Shown here piece by piece: positions 35,091 to 50,889 of a DNA stretch of 64,000 nt. This stretch comes from Lathyrus oleraceus (taxonomy: Eukaryota > Streptophyta > Magnoliopsida > Fabales > Fabaceae), in contig NC_066581.1 of NCBI RefSeq assembly GCF_024323335.1, forward strand, positions 227,246,539 through 227,310,538, read 5' to 3'. The notes beneath the pieces are model-generated. The model saw only the letters and a list, made by a program, of their open reading frames with translations. It made no database searches and was not told the origin of the DNA. Positions within the stretch are counted from its first letter, which is position 1, and every line of letters begins with the position of its first letter. Both the position numbers and the translations under genes were made by a program.

Positions 35091-36600
35091 AAAATTTATC
35101 ACCAAGAATGATGATTGTTGTTCCTTTTGGATTGAATGCATTACGCAAAACAATATGGAGTCTGCAAGATATTTTGGTACATAAGGGATATATCTGGGAC
35201 ACGATTTTCTAGCATGTGTGCAACATATGACCCTTGTTCAGCAGACCAATGTTGTTACATTTTTGGTGCAAAATTTTGATTAGTATCCAATCAGATTTGT
35301 TGCTATTGTTTAGCAATGCGTTTATGTGATTTGTTTGACATTTGTTTGAAGATCAAATCATTTTAAATGGCAATTTAAATTTGAATTTGAATTAAAAATA
35401 AATCACATCTTTTGTTGGAGGCTTAGATGGAAGTAATCAAAAACAAAATCCAACTAAATCTTCTACAAATATGGACAAGATCACATCTAATATCCAAAGG
35501 AGAAAAACACAAAATTGTATTTCTATTTAAGGAGACTCAAACCTCTCTTGAGAGGGTGTGCATGTATTTAAGACTCTTTGTGTTAGGGTTTCTATTTTTG
35601 AGTCTTTGTTTGAGTTATTATTGTGCACCACTCTAGATTTTCATTCATAACTTAAAGCATATAGTTTGGTTTGTTTAATTCAGTTGTAAATTCAATATCA
35701 ATATTCTATTTTTTAGGTTGACTAATTGGGATTTGTGATTGAGAGAAATTATTTATTGAGTTTGTCACTTGGGATTAGTGATTAAAAGAAAGTGAGAGGG
35801 GTCTCATATTTAGGGGGAGACATAAATAAAAATTTACCAGGATTAGGAAGAGGCATTGAACAACATAAGATTGTTGTTCCTATAAGACTAGGTGTACAAG
35901 ATTCATACATTTTTACTCAGTGAAACTCGTTTCTCTCTACGTTGGGTATTTTGAGTATTTTTTAGTTTTTTTATAGTGAAATAAAATGAACGCACCGAAT
36001 CCTAACACTAGAACTCCTATTTATACAAGTGTAAAATAATTGTTATGTAACGTTCTTCTCCTCAACATTCGCCACGTAGACTTCTGCATGTTTCTCGCTT
36101 TTGAATGTCTTCCACGTGTTCCCTAGGATATGATTGAGAAGTAGTTACTCGTGTTGAACAAAACGCTTCTTCGCGCCCAAATAACCGATGATCGACGCAT
36201 CTTGCTGATGTCGAAAATCTTAGCAACAATGTCGTCGAAGTGCTAGAGGAAATACTCATTTTTTCTGAAAAGTACTAAGTCCCCACTTTTTGTCTCCCAC
36301 CTTGAGACTTCGACTTCTTTAGCATAACATGTCAACAAATGTCCATTTAAACTCTCAACTTTCTCAAGTCTTCTCATTATGTTGATACTTTTGACCTTTT
36401 CGAAAATCCTAGCTAACACTCTCACAATAAAAAACAAACTCTCTTTCTCTCTCAATTTTTTCAGCATTTCTTTACTCTAAAAAAACTCCCAATTTTTCTC
36501 ACAAAAATGACTACTATTTATAGTGGAATGCTAGGGTTTCGGGTGAGGATAATGACAAACTTTACTAGGGTTTTTAGATTATGATGTGAGGTGAAAAAGA
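35091..36600. other. LTR-like noncoding sequence
   Basis: No coding domain. 35560-35940 is a GT/TA-rich stretch (TTAGGGTTTCTATTTTTGAG, GTGATTGAGAGAAA twice) with the look of an LTR U3/R region. The minus strand at 36018-36025 carries TATAAATA in a GC-richer setting with CACGTGG upstream (complement of 36113-36119), a plausible LTR promoter reading leftward. I could not pair these with a second LTR. Confidence 0.35.
36018..36025 (-). promoter_or_regulatory. Possible LTR TATA box
   Basis: TATAAATAGG on the minus strand, with a CACGTGG G-box-like element about 90 bases upstream. It probably belongs to a degraded LTR. Confidence 0.35.
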
Positions 36601-37380
36601 AGGTTGAAGGAGGTAAAAGGGTTGTCCAAACTTGGTCCGTAAGTCATCCAAAATGTATCATGTAAGGCAACAAATGTATCACTAAAACGGTAAGACAAAA
36701 AGAGGGTAAATGTGAAAGTAAAAAAGAACTAGTACCAAAGAGGAAGATTCCTTCGTTAATGTTAAAATTAACCTTGGTAAATTCCTTATTAGTCTTTGAT
36801 CATGATTAAAGATTTTTTCATTTAGCCTTTGCCTTTTATTTATTTATTTTAATTTTGACAATTTGCTAGAAAACACTAAAACCCTAAATACATGATTTTT
36901 TAGATTTTTATCGCAAAATTAAAAACAATGGTAAGACCGGTGGTAAATGAAGAATGAAAGAGTAAATTTAATTGTTTTTGTATTTTGGTGGTTAATCGAT
37001 GGATTTTAAAAAATTGAAAAATTGTTTTTTAGTGGCTAGGCAAAATTGAGGTACTACAACCATCATTCATAGAATAATTATATTATGTCACAGAAACCAA
37101 GTGTATGTGAATGTTAACTGATGTAATAACATGAAGTGATATATGGAAAATACATGATATGCGTTACATACATGATTTTTCCTTGCATAGAAACTAAGTC
37201 TATATATGAATGCGAGTTTTTTTTCCCGATAAACATAGAAAAAAGTATATTGATGGAGTACAAGAGATACTCAACTCATATAGAAGAGGGAACAAAACTA
37301 AAAGATGCTAATCAAACATAAAAAAATTAAAGCAGAAAAACAATAGAGTCTTAATCCCACCCCAACTTATTAGAAATTTT
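36601..37380. other. Unassigned AT-rich sequence
   Basis: Nothing recognised on either strand. 37090-37220 contains two imperfect CATGATATGCG/CATGATTTTTCC-like phrases but no clear repeat. Confidence 0.3.
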
Positions 37381-37382
37381 AC

Positions 37383-37770
37383 CCTAACATTAATGTTTTC
37401 AACCCAATTCTAAGCCAGATCTTTCAAAGTTTTAACGGTTCCTTCGATACCTCTTTCCCTACCTTTGAACAAAACTGCATTCCTAGAAATCCAGAGGCTC
37501 CAGCACACGACTGGCTAGAACAACACATGATATCTTTGATTGATCGAACCTTGGAATAAACATCGGAGTTGCATAATGTTATCAACCATCAAACCTGTAA
37601 ACAAAATTATAGAGAAACCAAGCCAAACTACTACTTGATTCCAGACTCGATCATCCAACGGACAGAGAAACAACACGTGCTTCACGTTTTCAACCAGATT
37701 GAAACAGAAAGGGCAAACTTGTGAGGAAAAAAAATCTACACACGTAGAATCATAGCCACAAAAAGAAAAA
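37383..37770 (-). pseudogene. L1-type LINE 3' end (zf-RVT domain) fragment
   Basis: The minus strand reads CPFCFNLVENVKHVLFLCPL, DDRVWNQVVVWLGF and, after a stop, VCWSLWISRNAVLFKG. This is the C-terminal zinc-binding domain (zf-RVT) found after reverse transcriptase in plant L1 LINEs: Cys-x2-Cys, His, Cys, then W..V..WLG. No reverse transcriptase is found upstream, so this is a 5'-truncated copy. Confidence 0.8.
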
Positions 37771-39780
<2,010 letters not shown>

Positions 39781-39789
39781 TATTATCTT

Positions 39790-41340
39790 GTTGATTTATA
39801 ACCATCCAATATTTTGTATGCTATAACATCGCAGGTCTTACCAAAGTCGATACAATTTTCCTTTCACCTTGAGTTGTACCTTTGTGTCACATAAAATCCC
39901 TAAAGCTCTCCTCCATTTCACTCACCCAGCTTGAATTCGATGACTTACATCCCCTTTTATTTTTCTATCGTTTGGTATTACAAACCTATAATGTTTAAAC
40001 CTCATGACTTCTAGGATAATATGGTCTTCAACTTTCACCTCTAGGTTAGAAACACTTTTCTTTTAGCTCAACTTACGTTCGATATACTCCACCTTACTTC
40101 TACTTAGGCGAGAGTCATTCGTTTCTAAATCTCATCTGCAAGTCTCTAACCTCTCTTTTAAATGTTCCTTCGACTCTCCAAGTAGGACTATATCATCTGC
40201 AAAAAAACACGTCTCTTGGTGTTAGCTCTTGAATGTATTACGTGAGTATCCAAATTAAAGTAAAAGGATATGAGCTTATGGTTAAACCTTGATGCAAACC
40301 TATTATAATGAGAAACCGTTCGTCTCTCCACCTTATATCCATATATTGATCGATACCCCTTCACACATATCTTAGACAACTCAAATATATGCAATAATGA
40401 TTTTCTTCTCTAGGGTTTTCCACGAAATCTCTCTAGTTACTCTATCATATGACTTCTCCAAGTCAATAAAAATTAAGTGCAACTCTTGTTGGTCCATCAA
40501 ATATTGCTTCATCACACATCGTAGTAGATAGATAGCTTCAATGGTCACCTCTCATAATAATCACTATTTTTCATAACTTCATGGTATGTCTCGTAAGTTT
40601 AATCCCCCTATAAATTTAACAACTATGTGTATTCCCTTGTTCTTATAGATTGAAACTAAAGTGTTTCTTCTCCATTCACCTGCCATTTTCTTTTGTCTCA
40701 TAATTTTGTTAACGAGTTTGGTGAGTCAATCAATGCATAGATCTTCAAGAATTTTCCACACTTCAATAAGTGTGTTATCTGACTCAACCACCTTACTGTT
40801 ACTCGTCATTTTGAAAGTTTATTTTACCTCTTGTTTTTCAATTCGACGATAATAATTATAGTTCGATTCTCTTCTCTAATGTCGAGTCTGCTAGAGTCCG
40901 GTGAAATATCATATCCTTCATTAAATAAATCGTAGAAATATGTCTTACTTATCCTTTATGTCATTTTCATGAATCAAGACTTTGCATTCTTTATCTTTAA
41001 CACACTTCACATGTTTCAAATCTCTTGTCTTTCTTTCTCTTCTTTTAGCTAGCCTACATATAATTTTTTCTCATTCCTTGGTTCCTTATTATTGGTATAA
41101 TCGGTCAAAGGTTTGAGTTCTTTCTCCAATCACCACCTTCTTAGTCTCGTTCTTAGCTTTCTTATAATTTTTGCCAAGTTTCAGCATTCTTACACCTAGG
41201 TCATTGATTAAAACAATCTTTTTTTACTCTAACTTTACTATGAACACTCCATCACCCCAATTCTTTACATTTAAGCCTAAAATCTCCTGATTTTCCCAAC
41301 ATCTTTTTAGCTACTTATCTAATCTTTCGGGTCATTTTAT
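39790..41340 (-). pseudogene. RTE-type non-LTR retrotransposon reverse transcriptase relic
   Basis: On the minus strand, in shifting frames: HLIFIDLEKSYDRVTREISW (about 40430-40480), a GYRSIYG-type segment at about 40340, then the catalytic box as FFADDIVLLGES (about 40170-40205) and DSRLSRSKVEYIE. Further down come EVMRFKHYRFV and HRIQAGWVKWRRA. That order and wording are characteristic of RTE-clade LINEs in plants. The catalytic AspAsp pair survives, but stops and frameshifts are many. The 5' half is poorly preserved. Confidence 0.82.
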
Positions 41341-41764
41341 TCCACATATCATTTGCATTTCCTTATTGTTTTCCAAACTCTCCCTCAAAAACTTTGTATT
41401 CGAAACTACATTATTTTCATACTTCAAATGTCATCACTTGATCTGTGCTATCCTCATGTGACTTCTTCTCTTTACTATCATTTTTTATCTAACTCTTTTA
41501 TAAGAGATAAATTTATAAAGAATACATCACCTCATTCTTATATGTGATAAATTATTCATCTATTTTTTCAAATGAAATATTAGTTATAATAAAATAAAAA
41601 TTTGACATACTCTTGGATGGAAAAGTGAGAGTTTCAATCTTTTAGATTGATCGTTCTTCTACCACATGATTTAAAAAATCCTCGTACTAAATACGAGATA
41701 ACTGACTTCATCAAGATCATTTATCAAATCTAATATTTAGCATTTGCTAACTCTTTTATCTGTT

Positions 41765-41768
<4 letters not shown>

Positions 41769-41855
<87 letters not shown>
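41769..41855. repeat. (AT)n microsatellite
   Basis: AT array with one TAAT interruption near 41799. Confidence 0.97.
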
Positions 41856-41858
<3 letters not shown>

Positions 41859-42874
41859 GTAATTAAAATAAAAAATAACAACTAAATCACCAGATTTTAC
41901 CTACAAATTTTGCCTTAAAAACAGCAGGCAAACATGTTAAAATAATAATAATTTTAAAATTTGAAATTGAGTAAAAAATATGGTTTACATGGTTATATTG
42001 TGTCGGTGACGATAATATAGAGTTTAGTTGATTGGTGGTTATTAAAACTGTGCGTACGTGATACTATCCATTTACCAATTTTAATTACCCCCTACCAACT
42101 AAAACAATCATAATGTATCTGTCATTCTTAGATGATTAACAACTCACATGTAAGTGGATTAATTGACCAACTATTTGAAATTTGTGTTTAGTTAGGTGTC
42201 TCATGATATGATCTTGCTTTCAAGTATTTATCCTAAATTTGTTATAAATATGGTGGGTGATACAAGTTACGGTACGATATCATGCGCATTAGGACCCTTA
42301 TCCAAATAGAACGTGTTACGTGTCATTTATCTTTCATCACATACATGACAAGTGTCAAATAGATTAGATTGGAATAATTATAGAATCTAACTTTTATTTT
42401 TTCCTTTTCAATCACCACAAGCTTGACCTTGGGAAATGTGAATTAATGGAATGAAACAAAAAAGTTGGAGTACTTTGTTTATGTGATGAGTGGGAATGGC
42501 ACGTCAAGTGAAAAACAGCAATTGGCACAAATATGACATATCATGTCTCTCAAATCAAATATTGTATAAATAATTAAATTAAGAGAATATTTTTTATTTG
42601 CAAAAAAAAAAGTAAGAGAATATTCATATTATGAAAAATAAATAAAGTTGAGTTGTGTTAACAACCTTTTGAGAAGACTGAACTCATTCTCAATATTGAA
42701 ATTCAAGTTAATTAAAAAAATATTGAAATCAAGCAATCAAATATTGGACAGAGTCAACTCAAATGTGTGCGACCGCCGTTTAAGTCTCACATTTTAATTG
42801 ACTTTTAATTTTTTAGTTTTAATTAATTATTATTATTTTATAGTATATAATATACATTTTATTCAATATTTTTG

Positions 42875-42875
<1 letters not shown>
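41856..42875. other. AT-rich intergenic sequence
   Basis: No gene or element recognised. Confidence 0.35.

Positions 42876-42955
<80 letters not shown>
42876..42955. repeat. (AT)n microsatellite, about 80 bp
   Basis: Uninterrupted AT array. Confidence 0.97.
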
Positions 42956-42957
<2 letters not shown>

Positions 42958-43199
42958 GGAGGCTCTTAGAACATGTCTCAAAATTTTGAGTCTCAGTCTT
43001 ATTTAAAAATAAATTCCGATTCTTATATTTTATATTTGTTATTTATTTTTATTTGCTATTAAATTAAAATAAATTTTGTATTAATAATTTTTTTAAGACT
43101 TTGACGAATATTAAAAGAGTTGAGGAAAACTTTAGATATTATTGATCAGTCTTTATATTGTAGTCTGGTATAGAATAAAATTGAATTACTTGTGATCAA

Positions 43200-44817
43200 C
43201 TTTTTAAAAAATAATAGGGAGTAATCACATTTAATGCGGTTACCATCATTGAGACGCTTTGTTATCCATTCTTGACACGTGAGATGATGTTACCAACTAG
43301 GTTGTGGCGTAGTTCATCGATCGCTTAAGCACACTTGACATTAGCGTGTTTTCATGAGTGGAATTCTAGCTTGTGATCTCTGTTCATATTTGGTATTGAA
43401 CTTCCAGCTGCTATTGCTTATAAAGATAAAGTTAAACTTTTAGAAGCTTTTCACAACCTTCTAATTTTCAAGCTTTCAATTACTTTTTCATAGAAATGTC
43501 TTCGCTCATTTTTTCTGAGAATACCATTAGAAATGACTGGGAGTTTTGCTTAATGATTTTGCCTTTTTCATTCCTCTTGTTTCATTCCAACAGTCGCTGG
43601 AATCAGAAACGGTAGGAATGAAAAAGCTTCTTGTTAAAGAAGCTTTTTAGAGGATGAACCAAATAAGGCTTCCACTTCAGAATCTCTCACAAAAGTTATC
43701 ATTATTATCATTAAGCTTGAGTGTTTGTTGTTTTGTTATATTTGATGAATTGGTGAATAAAATTGATATGCTTTAAAAGTTATATGAATACTTCGTGGGT
43801 GTAACAACATGTGTGGTTGAATGCTTGTATGATTTGGTATTGGTGAGTTATAGTTGCATATCATACTTGTTATATTGGGATGGTGGCCTTATTGGCGATG
43901 TATGTGGTTCGAAAGGGAACTGGTGATGTTTATTACATATGCATGTGTTGTTGCATTTCATGTGTCATGGTGTACGAACTTCGGTCCAATGTCGTGTCGC
44001 TAGTTCAGAAGGGGGATTAGTGATGAGTCGTTGATTCACAAGTGTTGATTCAGAAGATGGATTAGTGACGAGTCTTTATTCAGAAGGCGGAATCAGTGAC
44101 GTTTATGGTTCAGAAGGACGGACCATTCGGCGATGGGACTAAATTAGTAGCAAACCTCTGATGTCCAAATTGGTACCACATGTATAAAGAATCAAGAAGT
44201 TAATGCATCACAGACGTACATGTTTTGCGATCGAGTTATCATTATCATTAGTGCATTATTGTGAATGATATTCATGAACTGGTGATTGTTTAATTTTGCT
44301 CGGTTGAGCTATGAATAAGATGTTGATGTTTTGAATGATTCATACTTCGATGATTGCTATGAATAATGTTACCCTTTCTATCGTTTACACCACTAACATA
44401 TTTTGAAAGTATTCTCACCATTGTTTGTTTTGTTGTGGTGTTCTGTACTCTCTTAGAGTACAAATAATCAGGTAGAATAGTGGTTGTTGTTTGAGATGAA
44501 GGATGGCGTTGAGGCCTCTTCTTTTATTTTATTGCTTCTCGAGTCATTTAGCTTTCATTGAAGCTCTAATATGTAACACTGGGTCAGGTTGCTTTGTTAC
44601 ATGTTATTATATGTTTTTGAGATGTTTGAGTTATTTGAATAAGTACTTATGTTGAGACAAAATAAATATGTTTTTTTTAAGTTTTCGATGTTTCGCTGCT
44701 ATTTGATATATGTTATAATTGGAGAAAGATGCATGTTTTGAATGTGTAACACCGATGTTGTATAAAATTATATGTTTTATTTTTATAAATCAAGGGTGTC
44801 GGGTTTAGGGTGTCACA
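43200..44817 (-). mobile_element. Probable degenerate LTR of a Ty3/gypsy-like element
   Basis: Noncoding. On the minus strand it starts TGTGACACCCTAAACCCGAC at 44817, a common start of plant gypsy LTRs. It contains a GTAACACTGGGT phrase and an ACCACATG motif, both shared in the same order with 52300-53892. Near 44000-44130 there are several imperfect copies of a TTCAGAAGG.GGA.TAGTGACGA unit. The left boundary is a guess. Confidence 0.4.
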
Positions 44818-44829
44818 TTGCCCCTTCCC

Positions 44830-46098
44830 AACTTCATCTGACGTCATGGGCATAATATTATTGTTACTTTCCTGTTGATCATCCATTCCCTTGCAGGGTT
44901 TTCTACCCAAAATATTGCTCTAAGATTCATTTTAACTGGTATGATTCCTCTTACTGTACAAGTCAAATTCTCTTTCTCTAGACGAGGTGACAGTGAAGGA
45001 GGAAATTCGATCATGGTTTTAAGGGCTTTGCTATGGAGACGGGTACAACCCTGGTGAGGTTCCTCATTTCTATGCTAGGAAGAGGTGAACTGATATTCAT
45101 GATATCTTAAGTGCAGTTGATTTTGAGGAGATGAGAGAAATATTTTGTGAGAGCAGAGTCTTAGTGCTTTTTTTACATGTGTGCTTGCATTTTGCATATA
45201 ACATGGATACAATAAATAAGCTGAACATGTTCTACAACCTTGTTAGGTATTCGGGTTATGGTACTGGGACTTCTTCTTCTTCCTCCGCTCCTGCTTCGTG
45301 CCCTTCTTCTACACTGGTTGTAGAAGCTCTGTCTCCTGTGCTCAAGGTGGATCATCTAGAGGAAGTCGCAACCATTTTGTCAGTGGGGAAACCGACCTCA
45401 CCTATGGCTTCAATGAAGATGGTTAGATATGAGGAACAACCGTGCCCCCTTTATAAAAATACTGGATATTTTTTCTTCTTGGCCTCCATGCACTCTTGAG
45501 GAGGATGCTGCTATTGTATTAGCGTTGGATTTATCCTTCATTGAGAATCTCCATGAGGGGGATAAGATGGAACTGGATTTAGAGCTTACTCGCGACATGT
45601 TTAAATATGCTTCTCTCTTTTCACATGTCGCAGTCGGACGGGGTGGTGTCTTGGCCCCGAGTAATTTTTTCAAGGAAAGGGGTATTTGGAAATTGAAGCT
45701 TTGAGCTTTGGAGCTGAGGTGTACTAATTTCTAGATGGAGCTTGTTACACTGAGGGGGAGGTTAAAGTTGCTCACTCTTTATGAGAGGAAGTGAAAATAC
45801 ATGGTTATACTTCTTCCTTGGTGGCCCACTTGACCGAACTGAAAGATGACCTCAAAGATGTAGAGAAACAGTGTAAGGTTACTTCAGACTCTGCTGAGGA
45901 AAAAACTTGTCAGGTAGAGGAGTACTAGAAAACATATGTTTAGGAAATAGAGGCCTTGAAAACCCTCCAAGATGAAGTGTTGATCTTAGGCGGGCACACT
46001 GTGATTCTTTTCAGCAAACTATGCGGGAGGTGCATGAAGTCCGCGAGCAAGTTATGGAGTAGGCAAGGATGTTTTACATCAATATTATGATCTATGTC
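44830..46098 (+). pseudogene. Retroelement-like ORF relic with Ser-rich linker and coiled coil
   Basis: Plus-strand frames give a Ser-rich linker (GTSSSSSAPASCPSS, about 45265), then VDHLEEVATILSVG. Frameshifts lead to LEEDAAIVLALDLSFI and LELTRDMFKYASLFSHVAVG, then a heptad-rich segment LVAHLTELKDDLKDVEKQ (about 45810). Several stops are present. The layout (globular part, linker, coiled coil) resembles the gag-like or putative-transposase ORFs of legume LTR elements, but no domain is certain. It ends close to the long LTR at 46105. Confidence 0.45.
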
Positions 46099-48143
46099 GA
46101 GGTGTGTTGTACCCCAAAATTTACCCTCTTATTTTTTACCATAGTTGGCTTATGTTTTATCATCATATACATTCATGCATAACATTGGTTCTATGGTTAT
46201 GAGATCAAGGCATCTCTCTTGTGACCTTCTTCAAGCTTTAGAAGGGAGAGCAGTGACAATCAATAAAAGGAGGGTGGGATATCCTCAACTTCATGATCAT
46301 TCAAGCTACAAGGGTTTCCTCATTCCCTAAGACATCTTAAATAGTCCATTACTTCATCAGTTGAATGAGAATTGCAAGAAAATGAAAGTGGATTACAGTA
46401 TTCTATCTCTTGATCCCTGAGCTAGAAGTGTTGATTATATCAGTATGTGGCATACTCGTGGACCAATTTTGGATCATCTTCATCATATTATCATACAAGA
46501 CATCTTTTTTTAAAAGTTTCTCCACTTTCCCTAGAAGAATCAAGGTTTTGAAGATGTGCACTCCTATCTTATCATTTTTGACTGAAATTAGGGTTTGTGA
46601 TAAAATCAGTTTATTTCTGACTTTTTGAGCAAGACTTGATTCCATGATATTCTATGTGTCCCTAAGTGTCTATGTGTAAAAGATTGGCCATCAATTTCAT
46701 TCATAAGGGGTTCAATTACTCAGGTGATTATTGGTTTGATTCAATTGGGGGAAAGTCAACTGGGCAAGTTAAAAAGTCAACTTTTGATTTTTTTTGTCAA
46801 TATTGTGTTCCTCAAGTCAAATTTGGTCTATGGTAGAAATTTTATCAAGAAAAGTCAAGATATTCATCAAAAATCAAGAATTATAGAAAGTTGCTTAAAC
46901 TGGAAATTAGGATTTTGAAACTTACTATTTTTAGCTAGTTTAGTGTTAATGAACAACTACCTTCATTTCCAATTTTCTCTATGATCAAGAATCCAAATCA
47001 AGTTGACCTTAACATCAATTTTGTTCTCCTTTCTCCAAGCTTTAAGGAGATACTAAGATTGAAGCATTTGGATCACCATAGCTCAAGATATGGTTGTTGA
47101 AAGTGGGGTGTTTCAAATTCATTCATTTGTCCCAAGACTTAGAAAATTTCTAAGTGTCCCAAGTCAGGATTCCCAAGCATGTTCATGGAAGTGTTTAAGG
47201 ACCTTAGGGGCTCCATCTCAATTTGTTTCGAACATGAAATATTCAGTATTAAGTCTCCTCTTTCCGTTGATTCCAAGAACAATTCGTTTGGATAGTCACA
47301 ACTCAAGATATCACCCTCACAAGTCATGACCTTGGGTTAGTTGATTGGGCTTTATACTTAGCGAAAATTTTCTAAGTATTTGGTCATTTCAATCAACCCA
47401 CTTCATGTCCAATTTTCACAAGGTTACAGGTTTTATTTATATTCGACCTTAACATGAAAGTTGTAAGGCATTATCTCTTCTCCACTTTTGCTTCAAACAT
47501 TTTCCTATTTTGTAGCTTGAGGAGCAAGTTATGGACATGGAAAGATAGGTCCTCAGATTGACCTATAATTGGCACTTTGACATACAGTTTCAATCAGCCA
47601 TCTTCGTGCCCATTTTTAATGGACTTCAAGGCATTATTTCAATTTTCTTCCAGCATGAAACTTGTTCTTCTCCTTTCCCTCTTTCCGAAAAGCCATAGCT
47701 CATTCCATTTGGCCATTGAACCATGGATTTATGATGGTTTGAACATGACTGATCCTTAATTTCATTTACCATAATTGTCATTGGTTTTGCGCATGCTATT
47801 ATCATCTGCTCACAGCATATCCATTTCACACATTAACTACACCTCATTCCTTGCTTTTTTTGGCCAAGCACCATGCCTTTTTCATCCATGCACATCATGC
47901 CCAACATTGGCCAAATATAGAAATGTTCTCATTTCCTTTTCTTCTCTCTCCACTAACCCCAAGTCCCACGAATTATGAGCATTTTCCATCCCATTTTCAA
48001 CTCTCTAAAACGACACAAGACACACGTAATGGACATCCAAAATGCAACATACATGTTCCATTTTCTCTCACTATCATTTTATCCCCAATTGGAATAACCA
48101 CATTACCACATGTACTGACTTTTCTGCCCTCACCTAGGGTTAA

Positions 48144-48150
48144 TATAAAA
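48144..48150 (+). promoter_or_regulatory. TATA box of the Ogre-like LTR
   Basis: TATAAAA in the context GGTTAATATAAAAGGC. It is followed by a leader-like, CT-rich segment to about 48355 and a GTAAGG that could be a splice donor. Its place near one third of the LTR fits a U3/R border. Confidence 0.5.
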
Positions 48151-50889
48151 GGCATTTTCATTCTCTAAGCAAGAGGAGAACATTGGAAAGAGGCAAGAAG
48201 GAGATTTGAAATAGTCATTCACTCTCATTCATTTCTCACCATTTAAAGCTCTTTCTTGAGCATCTGATTTGCTCACCTTTGTTCACCTTTTTCCTCCTGA
48301 TCTTGTCCTTCTCCTTCCTTCAAAAGTCCAAGGTGCAGTGGACACTCTCCACTAGGTAAGGTTTCTTCACCCTACTCTTCTTCATGTTTAGTTTATTTGC
48401 CTTGTTTAAGTTCATGCATACGCATCTAGAGAGTCTACTACTGAGTAGCTAGGCTCAAATTTTGTTTACAATTTTGAATGTTTGGTGTTTAAACATGTTG
48501 AACCCGTATGTTATTGCTCATTTTTCTCCATGTTCTTTCATTTGTTTTTGGAAACCAAAGATACCATGTTGTTCTACTCATTGCGTACTATAATTTTGGT
48601 TTAAGTTTTGTTGGATTTGGAGGCGAGATGAAGAAGTTATTTGAGGTGGAAGTAAGCATGTTGGGATTGGGATTAGGGTTCTAGTATGCATGGACGAAGG
48701 TTGAAGATGGAGAGGTGGCGAGATTTGATTGGCTTCTGTTTATTTTGTCCTTTTGTGTTTTAAAAAATGTGACTGGTTGATGTTATGTGTACTACATGAA
48801 TAAAATGTGACATCGCTTCATCTTATTTCTTTTTTTATTTTCTGATTGTTATGTGGACTGGGCCGCTTACATTTGTGTTTTCCCAACCCCCTTATTTTTG
48901 GCCCATTTTCATTACAACTAATCTCCTTTGGTCCAGTTTCCTAGCGTGCACCCCTTTATTTCTTTTCTTTAATATTTGTTCATTTTTCTTTTTAATTTTT
49001 ATTTGAAAACTTCCTTTTATCCAAAAATCACCAAAAAATACATGAATGATATTTTGTATGTTCTTTAATTTTCGATATATTTTTTAATTTCATTTTTGAT
49101 TTATTTTAATATTTATTATGATTTTTATATTTAAGTGTGTTTAATTGACCTAGTTTTAAATGTTAGAGTTTAATTCTTGATTTTTCCATTTGAGTTTTGA
49201 CCCAATATTTTATACACTTGTAGACACATTTATATAGGTCATTTGAGCTTCCATTTGTTGCTTTGGTTGTTAATTTTGAGTCAAATTTGAACCTATTTTT
49301 GAAGGTTTCTTTGTATGGTTATTTGTTTGTGCTTAGCCTAAATGATCTAATTGCTTGAACATATTTTACACATGATTTTGATTATATCTCTAGGACACTT
49401 TGTGCTTCTGACTTCATCTTTATATTAATAATGTTTCATAATTTATCTATGCTTCTAACTATTTTTCTTGAATTATGTAAGGCATGCTTGTTTTTTTGTG
49501 TTACATTTTGCATTTAGTTGATTGTTTTGGAATGCACTTGTGCAACCATTGGGGATCTCTTTCCCATTCTATCTTGACTTCATCATCATCAGTTAGGATC
49601 CCTAAATTCACCCATGTGAACCATTTTGGGCATTTTCATTTGGTGTTTTTTTTGCTTGTTTGTCTTGAATACTTTTTGTTTGCTTTTGAGACCTTAGTTA
49701 GATTTTGTCTTGTGCATTCCAATTTGAGTACTATGAGCCCATTGGAATTTGTTTCCTATTGCCTACACTTAGGTTTTAATTGGTCTTGATAAACTTATAT
49801 CTTGCTCTTATGACTCCTTGAATGGTATTCTATTACCATTAATCATGATGACACATTAAGAACAACATTCTTCTCTTTCTTGACCTAGTTTTGAGTTTGA
49901 TGGATGGTGAAGCTCTTAGGAGTTTGGGATACATCCTTGTGTATTTTGATATTTTTCTTATTTCATTTCTTTATGTCTAAATTCCATTTTACATTTGCTT
50001 TTTACTTTGGTTGGGCAGAGAGCCCCTTGCTTGGATGATGTCCATCTTTTGACTTGCTAGTTGTACATGAACTTTAAGTTTGTTTGTTTGTTGGTACCTC
50101 TTGAAGTTTGAGGAGTTGTATTTAATGCTTTAAATAATACTTTGTTATTGTCCCATGACCCATAAGCAACCCTCTTTTAATCTTTGTTCATCTTGTTGAT
50201 TTTTTTGATAAAGGATTCCTTTTTTAGGATAATATCTTTACTTGTTTATCAAGTTATTTAGTTTTGATATGTGTGTGAAGTTTTGGTGACTTACCTTGTT
50301 ATTCTTGAACCTCATCTTGAGTTAACTTATTGTACAAGTCATAACACTCCTTGATGTAATGTGTATACCTTGCTTGCTTGATTACTTGTTGCTTAGGCTT
50401 CTTTGAATTTATGTGATTGGTTGCCTATCTTTTGGCCTATCTTGGAGCATAGCTTATGTGATTCATTCATGATGCTTGAATTAACTGAAGTTCAATATGC
50501 CATACACTTATGACTTGTTTGTTTTGATACCATTTCCCCATGATTCTATTTCATATATACTTAATTGAATTTCATTAGCCTTAGGAGCATGACTAGGGTT
50601 TGAATTTGATTATTACCTGTCTTAACCTTTGAGTATGTTTTGATATGGTATCTTTGTGATGTCTTGAGTTTCTTTATATATTGACGCTTTGATTTGATCT
50701 CAAAGTCCTATACTATGTCCTTGGCTATGTTTGAATTATCCACACTTGTGTTCATTTCACTTTACAAATTTGCATGTTGATTGTATGCTTTGATGCTTAA
50801 ATCTTGTGTGCATGACCTTTAGAAGTAAGACATGTCCTTATGTTTATTTGGATGTGATGTTAACTTGTCATTTGCTTGTATTCTTCTTC

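Noticed and set aside
47851..48168. 105-codon plus-strand open frame in the long LTR
   Set aside because: Low-complexity, Pro/His/Ser-rich and upstream of the LTR TATA box; no domain. LTR sequence explains it.
49484..49789. 101-codon plus-strand open frame in the long LTR
   Set aside because: Composition follows the T-rich LTR; no recognisable domain.
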